The notes under the pieces were generated by a model that saw only the letters and a list, made by a program, of their open reading frames with translations, was not told the DNA's origin and searched no databases. Below, one piece after another: positions 1-10,394 of a stretch of 64,000 nucleotides of DNA. How positions within the stretch are numbered: position 1 is the stretch's first letter; every line of letters begins with the position of its first letter. The DNA is from Bostrychus sinensis (taxonomy: Eukaryota > Chordata > Actinopteri > Gobiiformes > Eleotridae), in NCBI GenBank assembly GCA_020698575.1, contig CM036257.1, forward strand, positions 16,135,520-16,199,519. Direction: 5' to 3'. The position numbers were made by a program, and so were the translations under genes.

Positions 1-1274
1 GATATTGTTTTTGTGGTAAATGTGTTTTTTTTTTTTTTTTTTTTTTTATTAACATAAAAAAACTAACAGAGCTTATTGTATACATGTTTAAACATTCACA
101 CATTCTTACACATAGGACCCAACACCAGAAACCATAATGCATTGCTGCGCATCAAACAAACAGCCCCTGAACACAAGAGTGAGCAGTGATTGTTAAGTTG
201 CACTTTTGATGCAAAATGAGTTTGCTAGCTGAGCTGTTCTCATGCCGCTCACACAATAGCCTGTGTATGGGAGCTGCCTGGTGGCATTGCTTAATTAGGC
301 GAAGAGTTGATTCATTTGCACTAATTGACAGCTAATTAAAGGAGTGAGGGCACATCGAATTGACGTCCCTGTAAGTCGCAGGACATGTTCAACACTTATG
401 AAATGTGGTTGTCTCTTTTAGAAAACCACCTGCTATATCAAGTGGTCCCAAACATATGCTGTGTGTCTGGACAGGGCTGGCCTGGACATGGTGTGGAGAC
501 TCGGGGTTAAACTGACTTACAGAGGGGAAATGGAGCCTGCAGAGCCCAGCTGTTTGAGCTGAGGTTTCTCTTTGCTGCATGAATAAGAAAAGGAAGGTCT
601 CAGAGGAGCACAGTAGCACTTAGTATTATGAAAAAATGGTGACCTAAAAGAAATGTCTCAATGTTAACCCATTGACACGCTTAACACAAGGAATTGTCAT
701 GAAGCTGAAAGCTTGTATCTCAAAAAAGACCATTTTTTATTAATTTTATGAAAAATACTGCATTGTAGAAGTTTTGTGCCTGACTCCTTAATTGTCTTTA
801 TAATTTTGTACTGGATTTAGTTTAATTTTATAGTCATCCTACTGGACTTTTGCCTTCAAGATCACTTATGTTATAGCAGCAACCATGTAAAAATATCAGC
901 TGTAAAGCTTAACAAACCAACAAATGATTAGCATTTTTAATCATCATATTTTAACTTCAAAGCCATGAATACTAAATAGCTTTGTCAAAATATTACATCT
1001 AAGCTTGAGATCATAGAGAGTATAGCAAATAAGAAATAGTTCACAGTTACAGACATTAAATCTGAATACAGTACACTCAATGATGTGGAGTAACACATTT
1101 GGCCGTCATACACGTTTGGGACCCTGTCAGTGGACATTACCCCTACACATTTAAAGTTTGGGGTTAAGCAGTAAAGATCTGGAGTGAGTATTTCCCTGAC
1201 CATAGGAGCCTTATAGGTCTGTCTTCTGGTCTGCTGCTGTCCATGTGAATCCTTGAAAAAAAAAAAGGACAATT
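1..1274. other. gene-free AT-rich DNA, distal upstream of vsx2
   Basis: I see no convincing coding sequence here. The stretch opens with a poly-T run near 30-47. Around 285-345 there is a cluster of homeodomain-type TAAT/ATTA cores (ttaattagg, ctaattgaca, gctaattaaagg) that could be regulatory. The rest is simple AT-rich sequence with short chance open frames only. Confidence 0.5.
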
Positions 1275-1990
1275 AGGGGCTTATTAAGATCCCGAGAGCT
1301 GCAGTTCATGGGGCGTCTGCTCTGCCCCATCTCTGAGCCACTGCCATGGCTCGAAACAGTCGGGGGCATTGTCTCACCTAATTATGCTGAGATTGTGGGC
1401 CCCTTTTTGTGTTGTTGCCTCTGCCATGCCTGTCCAGTTCCCTTCTCTGTCCGAAATGCTAGCCCCTGTCCACCGTGGAAGTGTGCTAATTAGACAAGAA
1501 ATGAGCCCAAGTGAGTATGTCAATTCTAGTTATGAGTAACCACATTGAGGAATATTATTCAGTCCAAAAAGTTCAATGTTTTGGGGGAAGGGGGGTCTTA
1601 CTCTCCCACTTTTCCCAGTAACACATCTGCACATGCAACAGGGGAATGTGGCACACTCGGCAAACTTCAGAGCACGAATAAATGCACTCATACAGAAATG
1701 GAGACTATAGAATGGCAATGGCATGAAGTTATTGCCCTAATTAATGCTTTGTGCCACCAGAGCAAACAGTTGAATTGTCGGCGGCACATTGTTCGGGTTG
1801 TGGGAGTCTTTTGTTGCTTCACCTTAATAGGATGTTTTGATCAACGGCTGTTTGGTGACCCAGCTCTCCCCTTAAAGGCCAAGCTCTGGGAAATGGCAAT
1901 TAGCTAGATTAGAGGAGCCATTTGTGGAGCTCACACAAAGACAGATACGGCAGAGTGAGAGTGTGGAGCAGCTTATGTTCAACTCAAATT
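1275..1990. promoter_or_regulatory. candidate conserved noncoding block upstream of vsx2
   Basis: This stretch differs from its AT-rich surroundings in having balanced base composition, no repeats and dense homeodomain-like cores (cctaattatg, gctaattagac, ggcaattagctag). Such blocks upstream of developmental homeobox genes are often enhancers conserved between vertebrates. Open frames here are short and carry no recognisable domain, so I read it as noncoding. Conservation cannot be tested from one sequence; the call rests on composition and position about 2.8-3.5 kb upstream of the vsx2 start. Confidence 0.35.
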
Positions 1991-2869
1991 ATTTAGGAAA
2001 TGTCAACAGTCAAAAGTTATTAGCATTTATGGACCATGATTTTCTAAACAGTTTTTTTTTTGTCTCAAAAAGTATGAGCAGTTGTGCATCATAAAGATGC
2101 TTGCTACCTCTATAGGTAAAGTCCTATATTACAAAACACTTTTTGTTTGTTATTCCAGAAACACGTAAGTGTTTGTACAGGATAACTCTTTTCTATGAAG
2201 ATATAAATGTATGTGTATTTTTTAAAGGAATTAAAGCCACTGAAATGGGACTAAATTGATTTTAATATGATTTCACAAATACAGCATTAAATCTCAAATG
2301 TAATTTGTCATGTTATGCAATGTAATAAAACTTAACACTTGCCATTAGCACATTAGGCATTGAGCTCTACACTAATGATGTGTGTAACAAGCTAAAGGCT
2401 GAAAGTCATTTATGATGGTTTCTCCAGTCCTGACTCAGATTCAACAAGGATGTTTTGTTTTTTGTTTTTTGTCTTGAGAAGAGGAACATCATTGAAATTA
2501 TTATTTTTTTTATTTCATTTAAAGGTACTGTAAGCAGCATACGTTTGTACAGGTTTGAATTGGACGATCGGCAATGCAGTTTTAGAACCAAAACAAAAAA
2601 TGTAAACAAAAACAGCTATTATGTAAAATATATGTTTAATTGTTAATAAATCATCTGTACCATTGTTGTCAATAAAACTAATATTTGATTTAAACATGTT
2701 TACATCATATCTTGGCACAAATGTGGGTCATTTTTATGAAATATAAAAAATATATACTGCTCATAGCACCAAGACATATTTTTTAACACAAAAAAATCCT
2801 AGCAAAATAATTCTTGTCTATTTTCACCAAATATGTCATGACATTTACCAACAAAAATGTAAGCCTAAC

Positions 2870-3060
2870 TAAAACAAGACAAAACCAGGAATGAATACTG
2901 GGTTAAACAGCCTGACTCTGAACCAGGACAACATTTAGGGATAATCAGGGACTATAGGTCTCAAACAATAAAAAACAAGGCTACACAAGGATTAAGTCCT
3001 GGATTTAAGCAGGACTAAAATGGACTGAACCCATGGTATAAGCCCGACATGTCCGAATAT
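2870..3060. repeat. degenerate 'ggattaagtcctgg / aaccaggac' repeat patch
   Basis: Short imperfect units such as aaaccagg, gaaccaggac, aggattaagtcctgg and agcaggacta recur on both strands. Related TTTAGTCC-type units occur at 34.34-34.50 kb and 53.09-53.16 kb, so this looks like a scattered minisatellite-like sequence. The surrounding 2.0-3.2 kb is AT-rich with no gene visible. Confidence 0.4.
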
Positions 3061-3239
3061 TTAATATTATAACCTTGCTTTATTTAAAATATGCCCAACT
3101 AAAAGGACAAATAATAGATAAATAAAATTAACCAAATGTAATTCATAGCATTTAATAGACAAAATGGAGCTTTATACTGAAGAACGGTGTTTTGTTGTGA
3201 AGCACTGTTCTTCAAGCAATGAATATTAGAGTGAATATT

Positions 3240-3665
3240 TAAATCCGTTTAATTCCTCGGAGACTAACACATGGTTGTTGATTATTATGGCTGTGCGTTT
3301 GCAGTGAACCACAAAGGCCCGAATGAGCGACGTGGCACGCTTTACGTCCTGATCTTATCTTTAGATGCGGCTTTAAACCCGCTGTGACCCACTCCACTCC
3401 TACCCTATCTCAATCTAACCCTCTCTATTCATGCGCGCACGGCCCATTGGGGAGGCCCATTTGCGCGTCCTCTCATCTCCATAAACTCTCCTTTCCCCTC
3501 TGCGCGTCATTGTGTGTCCACATGTCCAGATCCAAAGTGTGCCCCAAATTATCCCCGAATGATTTTAACGCGACAATAATTGATTAATGGCTGATTAGAG
3601 AGCCACGGGATCGAAGAAACCAGCCGAGTTGTTAAAATGAAGTGGCTTTAAATTAGCGATGAACG
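3240..3665. promoter_or_regulatory. candidate conserved noncoding block upstream of vsx2
   Basis: Non-repetitive sequence with CpG-containing segments and homeodomain-like sites (ttgattattatgg, aataattgattaatgg, taaattagcgatg). It sits about 1.1-1.5 kb upstream of the vsx2 start codon. I find no credible reading frame. A proximal enhancer is plausible; only cross-species alignment would show conservation. Confidence 0.35.
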
Positions 3666-3735
3666 AAACCAAGTTGATTTCCCTTGGCGTCAATACACTT
3701 TTATTTGTCAAATTTTAACCAAAAATGTAACCATA

Positions 3736-3767
3736 AATAAGGATGGATCCATGGATCCATCCTTATT
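3736..3767. repeat. perfect 32-bp palindrome
   Basis: Both strands read the same across this segment; the centre is ggatccatggatcc, with aataagg / ccttatt at the ends. Neither flank extends the symmetry. A third partial copy of the core (ggtccatggat) follows at 3772-3782. No known element is recognised. Confidence 0.85.
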
Positions 3768-4009
3768 ATATGGTCCATGGATAAGAGACTAAACTAGACA
3801 AACAGCACAAAAACCTATAAATAAACGTAATAGGCTAATAGCCTGCATTTCAAACTGGGCTTGTAGATTGTGCCCTGCCCCGTGTCGTTTGTCCCAGTCA
3901 TATTTGTCTGGTGCTTAATTGCCCCTAATGTGCCCTAAATACAGAGAAGTAGGACATTGTACTCCACACATAATAATGAATAATCATAAAGAAGCTTAAT
4001 AACTATCAA

Positions 4010-4165
4010 CAGATGCAGCGAGGCTCCGGAGACAAAACATGCAGCCTAATTAGAATATGCTAATCACAGTGTGCTCTGTGTAGGAGGCTGGGCACAGCAC
4101 CGGGGCCAACGGATCGATCAGCCCACCAATCAGAGAGCACCTTAATAAGCTACAAGTGATTTATG
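4010..4165. promoter_or_regulatory. candidate proximal enhancer of vsx2
   Basis: The block contains a palindromic CTAATTAG site (4026-4033), the type bound by paired-like homeodomains including Vsx2 itself, followed closely by an octamer-like atgctaat, then an inverted and a direct CCAAT-type motif (cccaccaatcag). The spacing suggests a composite regulatory element. This is inference from motifs and position, about 600-750 bp upstream of the start codon. Confidence 0.35.
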
Positions 4166-4355
4166 GATTTATGTTGTGTCTGCACAGGAGTAATGCGCGT
4201 CAACAGACTACATGAAGATATTGTTAATATAAAGTTGATCAGGCCTATAGCATTTGTAATGTTTAATGCACTCAATACATATAGCATTAAAATATTTTCA
4301 GACAGGCCACCTCCAAGTGTTGTTAGTCTACAAACTGTCTGTATTTAATAGTCGC

Positions 4356-4356
<1 letters not shown>

Positions 4357-4390
<34 letters not shown>
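4357..4390 (+). repeat. poly-T tract, 34 T
   Basis: An uninterrupted run of 34 T lies upstream of the vsx2 promoter. It is a simple-sequence tract, and its length in the assembly may be unreliable. Confidence 0.95.
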
Positions 4391-4615
4391 CTCACTGAGA
4401 TGTAAAACCTTTCACCATATGATTGATCTGATGTGGCTCACATCACCAGGCCAATAATAAACGACGAACAATGCTAAATCATTGGTAAAACAATTAATAC
4501 TAGATTGCCAGTAAATTTTTGCCACACGATATTTTATTATCCCTTTCCTGGCCGTTTAGACAAGCACTGATGTGATGATGATAATCGCTGCTGAAGTTTG
4601 TGCGCCTCTGGGCTG

Positions 4616-4761
4616 TGATTGGCTGCAGCCTGACGCCTGTTGAATAAAAGCCAGAGGCGGGCGCCGCTCTGAGACCAGTGCTGACAAACCAGGACCAGAC
4701 CAGGACCAAAAGGCCCAGTCAAGTCTAACTCTGAGCCACTCTCACTAAGCACAGTCCCGGG
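4616..4761 (+). promoter_or_regulatory. vsx2: core promoter and 5' UTR of vsx2
   Basis: An inverted CCAAT box (ATTGG at 4618-4622) is followed by a TATA-like tgaataaaag (4641-4650). Transcription would be expected about 25-30 bp further on, giving a 5' UTR of roughly 90 nt before the ATG at 4762. The exact start site is inferred. Confidence 0.55.
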
Positions 4762-5366
4762 ATGACAGGGAAAGACGGAGCCGTGCTCTCGGACTCAGAG
4801 AACAAACAGAGGAACTCATCTCACTGTGGGATGGCGCACGCAGGACTGCAGCCTGCTGCTTGGAAGCTGGGCCCCGCGGTGCCGCGGCGCTTGGGCTTCG
4901 GGATTCAGGAGCTGCTTGGCCTAAACAAGGAGCCGCACGCGGCGCCGCGGCGGCCACTCGAGACGCTTCCGCACCGCATACACGCGCTGACAGCGCGCGG
5001 GCCGCTGGGCGCCGGGCCGCTGCTGCTGGGGCCCGATGGGATCCAGTCTTTTTACCACCAGCCCGCTTTTCTCGAGGCGCTGTCCGAGGCGCAGCACGTG
5101 CACCTGCCGCCGCTGCACAGAGAGACGCACGTGGATGCGCACTTGGACCCGCGCTCCTCCAGCTCCGGTTAGTCTTTAACGCAAATGGAGAAATCAAATA
5201 CATAAATTTAATCTACAAAGGGCCTTTGCCAACGCAGCTCTGGTTTAAAAAAAACAAAAAACAAAAAACAAAAAAACAAGATGCAGCAACTATATATATA
5301 TATATATAACTATATAACTATATATATATATATATATAACTATATAACTATATATATATATATATA

Positions 5367-5439
<73 letters not shown>

Positions 5440-8400
5440 CTATATATATATACAATTGAGAGGATTTTATAGAAACCTAGTTCATAATATTCATATGATT
5501 TTTTACACTGGTGCTGTGTGTTCAGATTCGGATGACATGAGTATCTCCGGAGAAAAGAAATTCAACAAATCGTCGCTGAGTCAGAGCAAGAAACGGAAAA
5601 AAAGACGACACAGGTAAACGCAAATGGCACCGATTTTAACACAGTAGAAGAATATTTCTTTTCTCTGTTTAATGAAGAGAAATATTAATGTAGTCAAGTA
5701 TATGTGAAGGGCCTATATCATTAATTTAAAATCCCCAAGATAGTAAGATGGTATAGCATTGAAACAGCAATTAGTAATAATTAGCAACAGTTTTTTGGCT
5801 TGCTGCATTTTTTTTTCATGTGTCATCCCTCTAGAAGATTTATATTTTATACAGTGGACTTAGTTTCACAATGGATCTAATCTACATAGAGGAAACTCAC
5901 AATACGTGCGGCATTTTGCAGAACCATCTTCACATCCTATCAGCTGGAGGAACTGGAGAAAGCCTTTAACGAAGCTCACTATCCAGACGTTTATGCTCGG
6001 GAGATGCTCTCCATGAAGACAGAGCTGCCAGAGGACCGCATCCAGGTGGGACACTGCTCAGTGCTCACATCTGTAGCATATAACAGTACATTAAAGCTAC
6101 ACTAAAGAGTCCACATGCAAGGAATATTTTTATCAAATTGCATTGCACAGTACAGAGACTGTAGTGTGATTTATTTACTTTGTGTTGTGGTTTGTGCAAT
6201 ACTTAAGTAGAAAGTAAGAGTATTTAAAAATGTATTATTTAGCTCATGTTTATCCTGCCTGTATAATTACATGGGAGGATAAAATACCAATTTATACAGA
6301 GTGACACAAAAGGCAGAACAAAACTGTTAGATATTTTTGAAGTATCAGAGATAAAACTGAAATGTAAGATATGCAAAAAAAATAAAAAAACATTGTAACA
6401 GATAATATCTTCTATATATATATTTTATGGTGAGATAACACAAAATAATTACAAGAACAAAGTTAGAGGTATTTGTTAAATATCTGGCATATTACACAAA
6501 GGATAAAAAAGTCTTGCAGCAAGATTACCCCACAAAGTTTATTTAATTGTTGCTTGATTTATATCTGTGAGATAGGAAAAACAGGTGTAAGCCATTTTAT
6601 GGCATATAAAACTGAATAAAAACCATGATAACAGCAACATATGCTTATACTTATTAAGTCTCAAGCAACATTATGAAACACTTTATAATTTTGTCATAGC
6701 TTGTCCATTAAGTTCTGTAGCATTAAGAGTGGAGAATGGTCTAAAAAAAAAAGCTTGTGCCACAATATCCCAATACACACTGCTTTAGCTGGCCACATTT
6801 TTACACATACACTGTATTTGAATATATGAAGTCTGCAGAAAAGAATGTCTTTACAAGAGAGAATGAAATTGACTGGGCTTCACTTACGCTGCATAATTAA
6901 CACACAAGACGCACGATAAATAAACGTACAATACATCCGCAGATACTTTGCAGAGATTTCAGTCATTCAAATGCAAAAATAACAAAAACATTCATAATAT
7001 TTTGTCAATTCTGGTATAGCTTGTCCTTCTCTGTGGCCTGGAGATTGGTCACTAAACTTTTGGTCACAATATCCCTATATGCCTGCCGTAGCTGGCCACA
7101 TTTTCATATACATATCTGGATATAGAGCCTAGTCATCTGCTGAAGACTCTCCCACTCAGACTGTGACTGTAATTAGTTAATTGAGGGGAACTTCTCACCC
7201 CTCTCCTCACTGATATGATAAGTACAGAATGAATTAGCGCGGGTCCGAACCGTTTAATTTCCCGTGGTATTTCGGCGCCTGTCTCTCATCGATCAGCTCT
7301 GGAAATTAACTTATTTTTCAATCAGCCTCCCTGCCCCGGGGGTCACCTCTCACTCACGCTGCCGCTGTCACAAAGCATGATTGCTCATCTGAGGCCCATC
7401 TTTTTATGAGATGGAGGTTATCATCAGATCTACCTGAATAGCTTTTTTCCTGCAGCAGGCTTGATCGTTTTTAATTCCACACACATGCCAGGAACCAGTG
7501 CCGACAATCTCATCCTGCCTCCTCCGCCATTTTAGGACACTCATTTTTCCTGGTTTGCTCATCCATATGCACGAGCTAGCAGAGGGTATTACAAGGTCTG
7601 GCAAATCAATTTAGGATCCACACAAGGAGCGGGAGGCTGCACCAGCACATGTTCACACACATGCACACTAATATTTATGGACTATTAATGAAATTCACAG
7701 AAAAAAACTGCTGTAAGCTAAACTTTCCAATGACACCTTATAGCATTATTTTACCCTGGAAAAGTCAATTTGCAACATATCTATACTATGGTCTTGTTTT
7801 CTTTCGGCTGTTACCTTCTGGGTCACCACAGCAAATCATCTGCCTTCTGAAGTTCAGCGATTTGCATGGCATAGATTTTTAAGCTTGATGCCCTTCCTGA
7901 CACAGCCCTCTCTATTTATCTTGGTTGGGACGGTACAAAGAGTACACTTAGGCAATTTTATTTTTGTTTTTTTTTATATTTAAGTTGTTTGGTACTATTC
8001 ATTTCTAGGGACCTTGGCAGTTGTATAGAAATTAAATCTAATTGAAATTCTGTATTGACAGTTTCATAATCAGATATATGCTATTAGAAATAAAATACCT
8101 CTGTATAAAAATATTTGCACCATACATACTATACTTTGTCTTTCCTTTAATCTTTTCCCTTTGAGGGTCACCACAACAAATCATCTGCCTCCAAGTTATT
8201 TGCATATTTAATTTGGCATAGGTTTTACACTGGATTACCTTTCGGACACAACCCTTTCCATTTATCTAGGCTTGGGACCGGCTCAAAAAGTCCATTGGCT
8301 TGTGACGCTCTGTGGCTAGGTATACCTTACAAACTGTACTGTTTAAGAACTCTGCCTGCTGCCTGCTGAGCTATGCTAAGTCTCCAGTAGATGTCATTGT

Positions 8401-9552
8401 ATCCCTTGCTCCTTCCATACAAGGTTACTAAAGTTTACTGCAGTAAAGGTCAAGCTGTCACAAGCAGCAATGTGTCATTCAGACCTAACTCAAAGATCAA
8501 ATCCAGATGCACTTTTGCCCACTTAACATCATTTTGGTCTTAAAAAGTCTATTGATTGTCTCAACAGGTGTGGTTTCAGAATCGGCGGGCCAAATGGAGG
8601 AAAAGGGAGAAGTGCTGGGGCCGCAGCAGTGTGATGGCAGAGTATGGTTTGTACGGCGCCATGGTCCGTCACTCTATCCCGCTGCCAGAGTCCATCCTCA
8701 AATCGGCCAAGGATGGCATCACGGAGTCATATGCCCCATGGCTACTAGGTACACTTCTGCTTACTTTCGATAACAGATAAATAAGCACAGGTGGATTAGC
8801 AGCTAACTTGCTTGGAGCAGTACTGTGTTGGAACAAGTTAGTATTCCTCAGTTCCTCATTTTATAATATTTCCTTAGCGTACTTTTCTGCCACAGTAGAG
8901 TGAGGTGTGCTGGGAGCCAATGAGAGTGTCACCTGGTTCGATGAGAGGTGGCAGTCAATAGTGTGATAATCCAACTTCATCAGGACAGATTAGGCTAAAG
9001 TCTCCTTTCTGCCACATGTCAATTGATCTGTATAAATCAATTAGGCTGCTCTGAGTCAGTATCCATTCACCAATACACTCTCTATGTGCTCACTCAAGAC
9101 TTGTGACAACTGTGGACTACCAATGTGACGTAATGCTAGAGAGTAAACAGCCCAACATTAACTAATGTCTAATAAAACTATTGCACAATAATGGCACTGT
9201 TAATATTATAACTGGTTAATGTTTACATGTCTGCTCTTCAGGTATGCACAAGAAATCGGTAGAAACTACACATACGTCTCCAAGCAAACCCAGCAGTACG
9301 ACGCCAACACCAGCACAGGACAAAACAACAGAGGACAAAACAACAAAGGAGGACCAAGAGAAGTGGACTAAGGACTCCAAATTGGACATTTCCAGAGAGG
9401 AGCTGAGGGAGAACAGTATTGCGGTTCTGAGAGCAAAGGCACTAGAGCACAACGCCAAAGTGCTGTCAACGGTTACGGACAAAACTCACAAAGAGGAAGC
9501 TGGTGAGGAAGCAATGGAGGTGGAGAGGACTGAGGCAGAGAAGATAAAATGA
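4762..9552 (+). CDS. vsx2: visual system homeobox 2 (Chx10-like transcription factor)
   Basis: Paired-like homeodomain transcription factor of retinal progenitors and bipolar cells, acting in the nucleus. Coding exons: 4762-5167, 5526-5613, 5922-6045, 8568-8748, 9242-9552; phases agree and give 369 aa (human 361). Visible parts: an octapeptide/eh1-like repressor motif GFGIQELLGLNKE (about 45-57); basic KKRKKRRHR leading into the homeodomain (about 160-219, with WFQNRRAKWRKREK); the CVC domain directly after it (CWGRSSVMAEYGLYGAMVRH, ending about 267); and the C-terminal motif REELRENSIAVLRAKA (about 318-333). FGIQE...GLNKE and the C-terminal motif are Vsx2 rather than Vsx1 traits. A poly(A) hexamer lies at 9633-9638. 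Acss1 follows on the same strand. Confidence 0.97.
5289..5453. repeat. (TA)n microsatellite in vsx2 intron 1
   Basis: About 165 bp of TA dinucleotides interrupted by regular AAC steps (tatataactatataac). It lies in intron 1, between vsx2 exons 1 and 2. It can form cruciforms and is expected to vary in length. Confidence 0.95.
6650..7135. repeat. diverged local duplication in vsx2 intron 3
   Basis: Two related blocks lie in the same orientation, about 6697-6832 and 7014-7135. Shared landmarks occur in order: tagcttgtcc, a short gap, ...atggtc/...attggtc, cacaatatccc, then agctggccacattttta/c and acata. They are clearly diverged, so the duplication is old. Neither copy is coding. Confidence 0.6.
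7130..7635. promoter_or_regulatory. candidate intronic enhancer of vsx2
   Basis: This part of intron 3 has balanced composition, no repeats and several homeodomain-type sites (gtaattagttaattgag, gaattagcg, gtttaatttcc, gaaattaac, cgatcagc). It stands out from the AT-rich intron before it and the dispersed repeats after it. I infer a conserved regulatory element; it has no supported reading frame. Confidence 0.4.
7800..7950 (+). repeat. dispersed teleost repeat, family A copy 1
   Basis: Copy of a short dispersed repeat recognised by the ordered landmarks gggtcacca, aaatcatctgcct, gatttgcatggcatag, gatgcccttcctgac, catttatcttgg and acaaagagtaca. The same order occurs at 8148-8325 and 12656-12830, and inverted elsewhere in the window. 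The element family name is not certain; it behaves like a SINE or a MITE. Confidence 0.75.
8148..8325 (+). repeat. dispersed teleost repeat, family A copy 2
   Basis: Second copy in vsx2 intron 3, with gggtcaccac, aaatcatctgcctcc, ggcataggttttac, catttatctaggcttggga and ttggcttgtgac. It lies about 200 bp after copy 1 and is diverged from it. Confidence 0.75.
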
Positions 9553-10394
9553 AACAGGCAGTGTATCTAAAGGGACTGAATTGGGCTCAAGCAATGAACC
9601 CATGTGGTGAAATGGCCCAGCTTCCACGTTGCAATAAAAATCAAATTGAATTGAAAAGACCTGAGCAATACAGTGTGTGTCTCATGTGACAACGGGACAG
9701 CAGTCCTCTGACTTCCTGATTATTCCTGAGGTGCCCCCAAGCAGCGTGAGCGTTGACATTTAACCCCCTGCTTATGTGTGACATCTCCAAATCTCATCAT
9801 TGACACTAACCATTGAAAGGATACAGCTACCATTTGTTGCACATAATGTAAATAAAGCTAGTCCAATGTTATCACTGTGTAGTTATTCAATTATGTGTTT
9901 GTCTTCTTACAAATGTAATAGTAGACAAATAAAATTGTTATCTGGAACAAATCTATTCATCGTGCCACGTGACTTTCCTCCTACATCAGCTGGTTGTTGT
10001 GAGTTAAAGAAGTTTTGGGGTGGGGGTGGAGTGGGGAATGCCTTTTGAGAACCTCGGAACCATACAGCATGCTAAATGCGCTTAAAAGGAGACTAAGCGA
10101 AACCGAAAATAATAAAACGAACGCTAAAAGTTGATGCGTAAAGTCGTGTGTCGTAAAAAAAAGCGCGTATATTCCTTTGTTTCAGCGACTCGTGGTTTCC
10201 AGTTAGACACAAGGGCTGGCGCTTGTATGCGAACCCGCCCTTCCACGCATCACCCCTCCTGCCCTTCCTCTCTTAGTTTTGGTAGGGGTTTTTCTTCTTT
10301 ACTTCAGTCTTTCTCCAGTCTGATAAAGCGCTTATCTGATGCGGAAATGCGTATCATATTTTGAGGATAACTCGAAAGTACGCTCAGTGATAGT
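9553..10394. other. vsx2 3' UTR and vsx2-acss1 spacer
   Basis: The first part is the vsx2 3' UTR up to about 9660 (AATAAA at 9633-9638). The remainder is AT-rich sequence that becomes CpG-containing from about 10,000 on, consistent with the acss1 promoter and 5' UTR close to 10,395. No other gene is seen. Confidence 0.6.

Noticed and set aside
4745..5203. Long open frame antisense to vsx2 exon 1 (152 aa, Ala/Arg-rich), and a second frame on the plus strand
   Set aside because: Both are products of the high GC content of exon 1; no domain, and the vsx2 frame is clearly the real one.
4762..9552. Assignment of the homeobox gene as vsx1, because acss1 is adjacent
   Set aside because: GFGIQELLGLNKE, EKCWGRSSVMAEYG and the REELRENSIAVLRAKA C-terminus are vsx2 traits; vsx1 lacks the last and has FAITDLLGL instead.
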